64,000 bases of DNA from Caldicellulosiruptoraceae bacterium PP1 (GTDB taxonomy: Bacteria > Bacillota > Thermoanaerobacteria > Caldicellulosiruptorales > Caldicellulosiruptoraceae). Positions 62,527-64,000 of this stretch are shown piece after piece. Numbering within the stretch: the first letter of the stretch is position 1; the number at the start of each line of letters is the position of its first letter. Position numbers and translations under genes: made by a program. Where the stretch lies: positions 558,001 to 622,000 of the forward strand of contig JBGGOQ010000001.1 in the NCBI GenBank assembly GCA_041320695.1, read 5' to 3'. The notes beneath the pieces were generated by a model. The model had not been told where the DNA came from. It did no database searches and saw nothing but the letters and a program-made list of their open reading frames with translations.

Positions 62527-62824
62527 CACTTTCTCCACTCTCCGCTAACCTACCTTCATAATTTTGATTTTTTAACTTTAGTAATCCCTCTTTACAAAAA
62601 TCAACGTTTATAATGTTCTCATATTGTACTAAATTTTCATATTCCATAATTATACATTCATTTGCTAAAGTTCTATTTATTTCAGCATATTCTTTGTAGC
62701 AGCTAATTAAATCTTTTTCAATCTTTTTTATTCTTTTTCTTTCTGAGAGTTGCCTTATATAGATTGCATAATTAAAATTGTCATATTTAAATATAAACTT
62801 AAAAAGTCTTGTAAATTGCGGCAT
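62504..62824 (-). CDS. Diverged MazE/EndoAI-type antitoxin
   Basis: A 106-residue protein at the antitoxin position of the conserved alr-antitoxin-mazF order. The C-terminal half ([20 protein letters not shown] with EINRTLANE) matches the helix of EndoAI-type antitoxins that wraps the toxin (usual pattern Mkkgy-eMaeiNlelAee). The N-terminal ribbon-helix-helix that binds DNA is poorly conserved ([17 protein letters not shown] lacks the usual basic KRI-type strand). The ATG follows GGGGGAG. Identification rests on order and the C-terminal pattern. Confidence 0.72.
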   Translation of the reverse strand: MPQFTRLFKFIFKYDNFNYAIYIRQLSERKRIKKIEKDLISCYKEYAEINRTLANECIIMEYENLVQYENIINVDFCKEGLLKLKNQNYEGRLAESGESVGTKSNS

Positions 62825-62899
62825 GAACTCTCCCCCTAAAATCTTTTATGATACAACAAAATATATATTTTTTACCTGAAGGCTATTTAGCGGACGAGC

Positions 62900-62945
62900 A
62901 TATTTACATTATAGAATTAATTAAATTAAAATTCAATGTAAATAT
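62900..62945. repeat. Inverted repeat between alr and the antitoxin gene
   Basis: ATATTTACATT (62900-62910) and AATGTAAATAT (62935-62945) form perfect 11-bp arms, with inner arms GAATT/AATTC. It begins one base after the alr stop and has no U-run. It may be an mRNA-end hairpin or a binding site ahead of the toxin-antitoxin genes. Confidence 0.45.
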
Positions 62946-62946
62946 T

Positions 62947-64000
62947 TCATAATATATAGTTTAATATTTTTACAATACGGTTATTGTAAATATAAACTCT
63001 TGGTATCCTTTTGCTAATTGAGCAAATGACTTCGTAATTAATTGTTCCTATACCCTTTGCAATCTCGTCAGCTGTAATTACATTATTCCCTTGTTGGCCA
63101 ATTAGTACAACCTCATCACCAATATTTACATTTTTAATATCAGTTACATCAATCATGCATTGATCCATGCAGATATTACCAATAATAGGTGCATATTCAC
63201 CTTTCACAAGAACATTTCGTGAACTGCTACCTATCCTTGTATAACCATCAGCATATCCAACAGGTATTGTCGCAATAATGCTCTTTCTTTTGGTAATAAA
63301 TTTTCTGTTGTAGCTAATTGGAAATCCTTCAGGTACACTCTTAACATTTATTATCTTTGCCTTTAAGCTCATCACTGGTTTAAGATTTATATTATAATCT
63401 AAATCTGATGGATACAGACCATATAATATTAAACCAGGACGAACAATATCAAGGTGATATTGGGGGAATCTAAGTGTAGCCGCACTATTTGAAATATGCT
63501 TATATTTAAAGTATACCCCTTTTTTCTCTAATTCTCTCACAAAATTAATGAATTTTTCGAATTGGGTTTGTGTAAAATTATCTGCATCTTTCTCATCTGC
63601 AGAAGAGAAATGTGAGAATATACCTTCAAGTTCTATATTAGGTAGTTTAGAAATCTTTTCAATTTCGTTTATGCTTTTTTGGTTACACAAAAAGCCAATT
63701 CTACCCATCCCAGTATCAACCTTGATATGTATCTTTGCTTTTTTATTTAATATTACTGCAACTTTTGAAAGGTGTTCAGCTTGTTTATATGTAAAAACAG
63801 TTTGAGACAAATCATTTTCAACTATCTCTTTTGAAAATTCAAAAGGTGTGAAACCCAATATTAGAATATTATTATCTATATTAAAATGCCTTAGCTGTAA
63901 TGCTTCATCAATAATAGCAACAGCAAGCATATTAATGCCATTTTTAGTTAGTATTTTTGATATTTGCAAAACCCCGTGTCCATAAGCATCTGCTTTAACT
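62947..64000 (-). CDS. alr: Alanine racemase (5' part missing)
   Basis: About 350 C-terminal residues of a fold-III PLP racemase that makes D-alanine for peptidoglycan. The frame remains open to the right edge and its first visible residues are VKADAYGHGV, with the PLP-binding Lys; roughly 35 N-terminal residues lie outside. Further marks: HIKVDTGMGRIGF, RPGLILYGLYP, the catalytic Tyr region ISYNRKFITK followed by PVGYADGYTR, and MDQCMIDVTD. It is followed by the antitoxin and mazF genes, a classic Firmicute order. Confidence 0.96.
   Translation of the reverse strand, partial: VKADAYGHGVLQISKILTKNGINMLAVAIIDEALQLRHFNIDNNILILGFTPFEFSKEIVENDLSQTVFTYKQAEHLSKVAVILNKKAKIHIKVDTGMGRIGFLCNQKSINEIEKISKLPNIELEGIFSHFSSADEKDADNFTQTQFEKFINFVRELEKKGVYFKYKHISNSAATLRFPQYHLDIVRPGLILYGLYPSDLDYNINLKPVMSLKAKIINVKSVPEGFPISYNRKFITKRKSIIATIPVGYADGYTRIGSSSRNVLVKGEYAPIIGNICMDQCMIDVTDIKNVNIGDEVVLIGQQGNNVITADEIAKGIGTINYEVICSISKRIPRVYIYNNRIVKILNYIL

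Noticed and set aside
1-64000. CRISPR arrays, tRNA/rRNA genes, prophage or complete insertion sequences
   Set aside because: No regularly spaced repeats, no RNA gene signatures and no transposase, integrase or phage structural genes were found; the genes are mostly housekeeping with uniform base composition.

Overview
The window comes from an AT-rich, low-GC monoderm of the Clostridia type. Supporting signs are the ctsR-mcsA-mcsB-clpC stress operon with a CtsR box, a c-di-AMP riboswitch on a cell-wall hydrolase, an alr-antitoxin-mazF order, lipobox signals, PilM/N/O without any outer-membrane partner (no PilP or PilQ), pyrophosphate-type phosphofructokinase, RqcH and long-form HPF. Many genes start with TTG or GTG behind strong ribosome-binding sites. 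I cannot name the species. There are no rRNA or tRNA genes, no CRISPR array, no complete insertion sequence and no gene-free stretch above 300 bases.

Layout. 1-2.6 kb (minus): ylxM-ffh-rpsP-khpA-rimM, SRP and ribosome assembly; rimM is cut by the window edge. 2.7-8.2 kb (plus): DUF4330 protein, unknown membrane protein, O-antigen-ligase-like protein, rqcH, pfp. 8.3-12.8 kb (minus): ctsR-mcsA-mcsB-clpC. 12.9-14 kb: polysaccharide deacetylase lipoprotein. 14-15 kb (minus): rpsF-ssb-rpsR. 15.2-18 kb (minus): leuC-leuD-leuB. 18.1-21.7 kb (minus): three receiver-domain proteins. 21.8-25.9 kb (minus): secA-prfB-cheW, with prfB made by programmed +1 frameshifting. 26-29.3 kb: hpf, a small zinc-ribbon protein and an EF-G paralogue. 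29.5-36 kb: HD-GYP protein, tsaD, uppP, a YkvI-like membrane protein, dedA, an argD-like aminotransferase and a family-4 uracil-DNA glycosylase.

36-54 kb is one long minus-strand unit that begins with yqeG-aroE and continues as a type IV pilus operon: pilB, pilT, pilC, two tandem pilin paralogues, pilD, comFB, two further pseudopilins, pilM, pilN, an enlarged pilO, another pseudopilin, an 861-residue PilX-like protein and a 1117-residue DUF5057-type surface protein. PilB carries two N-terminal repeats that look like the c-di-GMP-binding MshEN motif, and an HD-GYP protein is encoded nearby. The last two genes are the best candidates for a lineage-specific pilus-tip or adhesin system.

54-64 kb: DUF4380-like sugar-mutarotase-fold protein; SH3-NlpC/P60 hydrolase under a c-di-AMP riboswitch; a FecBCD-type uptake operon whose ATPase has an unexplained C-terminal domain and which ends in a LUD-domain gene; ccdA-tlpA followed by a GcvH-like protein that lacks the lipoyl lysine; an unknown coiled-coil membrane protein; mazF with a diverged antitoxin; and alr, cut by the right edge. 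Intact convergent gene ends usually share one bidirectional hairpin terminator, which supports the operon boundaries given here.
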